From Caenorhabditis remanei (Eukaryota; Nematoda; Chromadorea; Rhabditida; Rhabditidae): a stretch of 64,000 nucleotides of DNA. How positions within the stretch are numbered: the stretch's first letter is position 1; every line of letters begins with the position of its first letter. The stretch is from NCBI RefSeq assembly GCF_010183535.1, contig NC_071328.1, forward strand, positions 10,168,001 to 10,232,000. Direction: 5' to 3'. Shown piece after piece: positions 63,907-64,000 of the stretch. The position numbers and the translations under genes were made by a program. The notes below the pieces were generated by a model. The model worked only from the letters and a program-made list of their open reading frames with translations. It was not told the DNA's origin and searched no databases.

Positions 63907-64000
63907 CTGAAAATGGTGGTTTATTCGAATACAGGGTGCGGCAGAATTACCCGCACAAAAGTTTGGCGCCATAAAGCAAGGCGATTGACGCAATTCTGGA

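Noticed and set aside
63931..64000. Possible further upstream exon of the last gene
   Set aside because: The sequence (GGGTGCGGCAGAATT and following) looks like the edge of a dispersed repeat, and the window ends before this can be judged.

Overview
The window is nuclear DNA from a Caenorhabditis nematode, and the gene set and order match C. elegans chromosome I as I remember it (the tppp-1 / rpl-13 / ptr-2 / unc-11 / ubr-1 / npp-11 / unc-108 / glh-4 / lin-59 neighbourhood). The reasons are compact genes with many 45-50 bp introns, TTTCAG-type acceptors, trans-splice-like acceptors a few bases before start codons, closely spaced same-strand gene pairs, and many short inverted-repeat transposons. 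Symbols come from recognising the proteins, not from a database search. Exon coordinates were worked out by hand from GT/AG sites and reading phase; most should be right to within a base or two, and two large genes (ubr-1, glh-4) have at least one boundary off by 1-2 bases.

Layout. 1-4 kb: tppp-1 and rpl-13 on the plus strand. 4.5-7.7 kb: ptr-2 (patched-related) on minus. 8.9-10.8 kb: an SH2-tyrosine kinase on plus. 10.9-26.2 kb: three minus-strand genes, an ECHDC1-like enoyl-CoA hydratase family protein, unc-11 (AP180) and ubr-1 (N-recognin E3), the last with a dead mariner element in an intron. 27.3-36.0 kb: plus-strand npp-11 (Nup62), unc-108 (Rab2), an MPC2-type pyruvate carrier subunit and a TMEM234-like protein; the last two look like an operon. 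37.5-39.9 kb: an ornithine-decarboxylase-like protein that has lost catalytic residues (antizyme-inhibitor-like), preceded by a spliced leader that carries a non-AUG upstream reading frame ending in PPW. 40.4-45.1 kb: two uncharacterised genes, probably an operon. 46.0-51.4 kb: glh-4 (Vasa/GLH helicase) on minus. 52.8-54.3 kb: an orphan nuclear-looking protein. 56.8-62.0 kb: lin-59 (ASH1-like SET/PHD/BAH protein). 62.6 kb to the right edge: a partial minus-strand gene with DUF5648-like repeats.

Functionally this is a mixed gene-dense region: ribosome, vesicle traffic (unc-11, unc-108), nuclear pore and germ granule FG proteins (npp-11, glh-4), chromatin (lin-59), protein degradation (ubr-1) and polyamine control. 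The most interesting items are the polyamine-sensing leader at 37.6-37.85 kb, the pseudoenzyme behind it, a family of GGCCC-rich inverted-repeat elements with 12 bp ends and 6 bp target duplications (802-1131 and 33211-33645, plus worn relatives), a duplicated terminal exon at 45.0-45.7 kb, the orphan gene pair at 40-45 kb, and a LIN-59 SET domain that lacks residues usually needed for catalysis.
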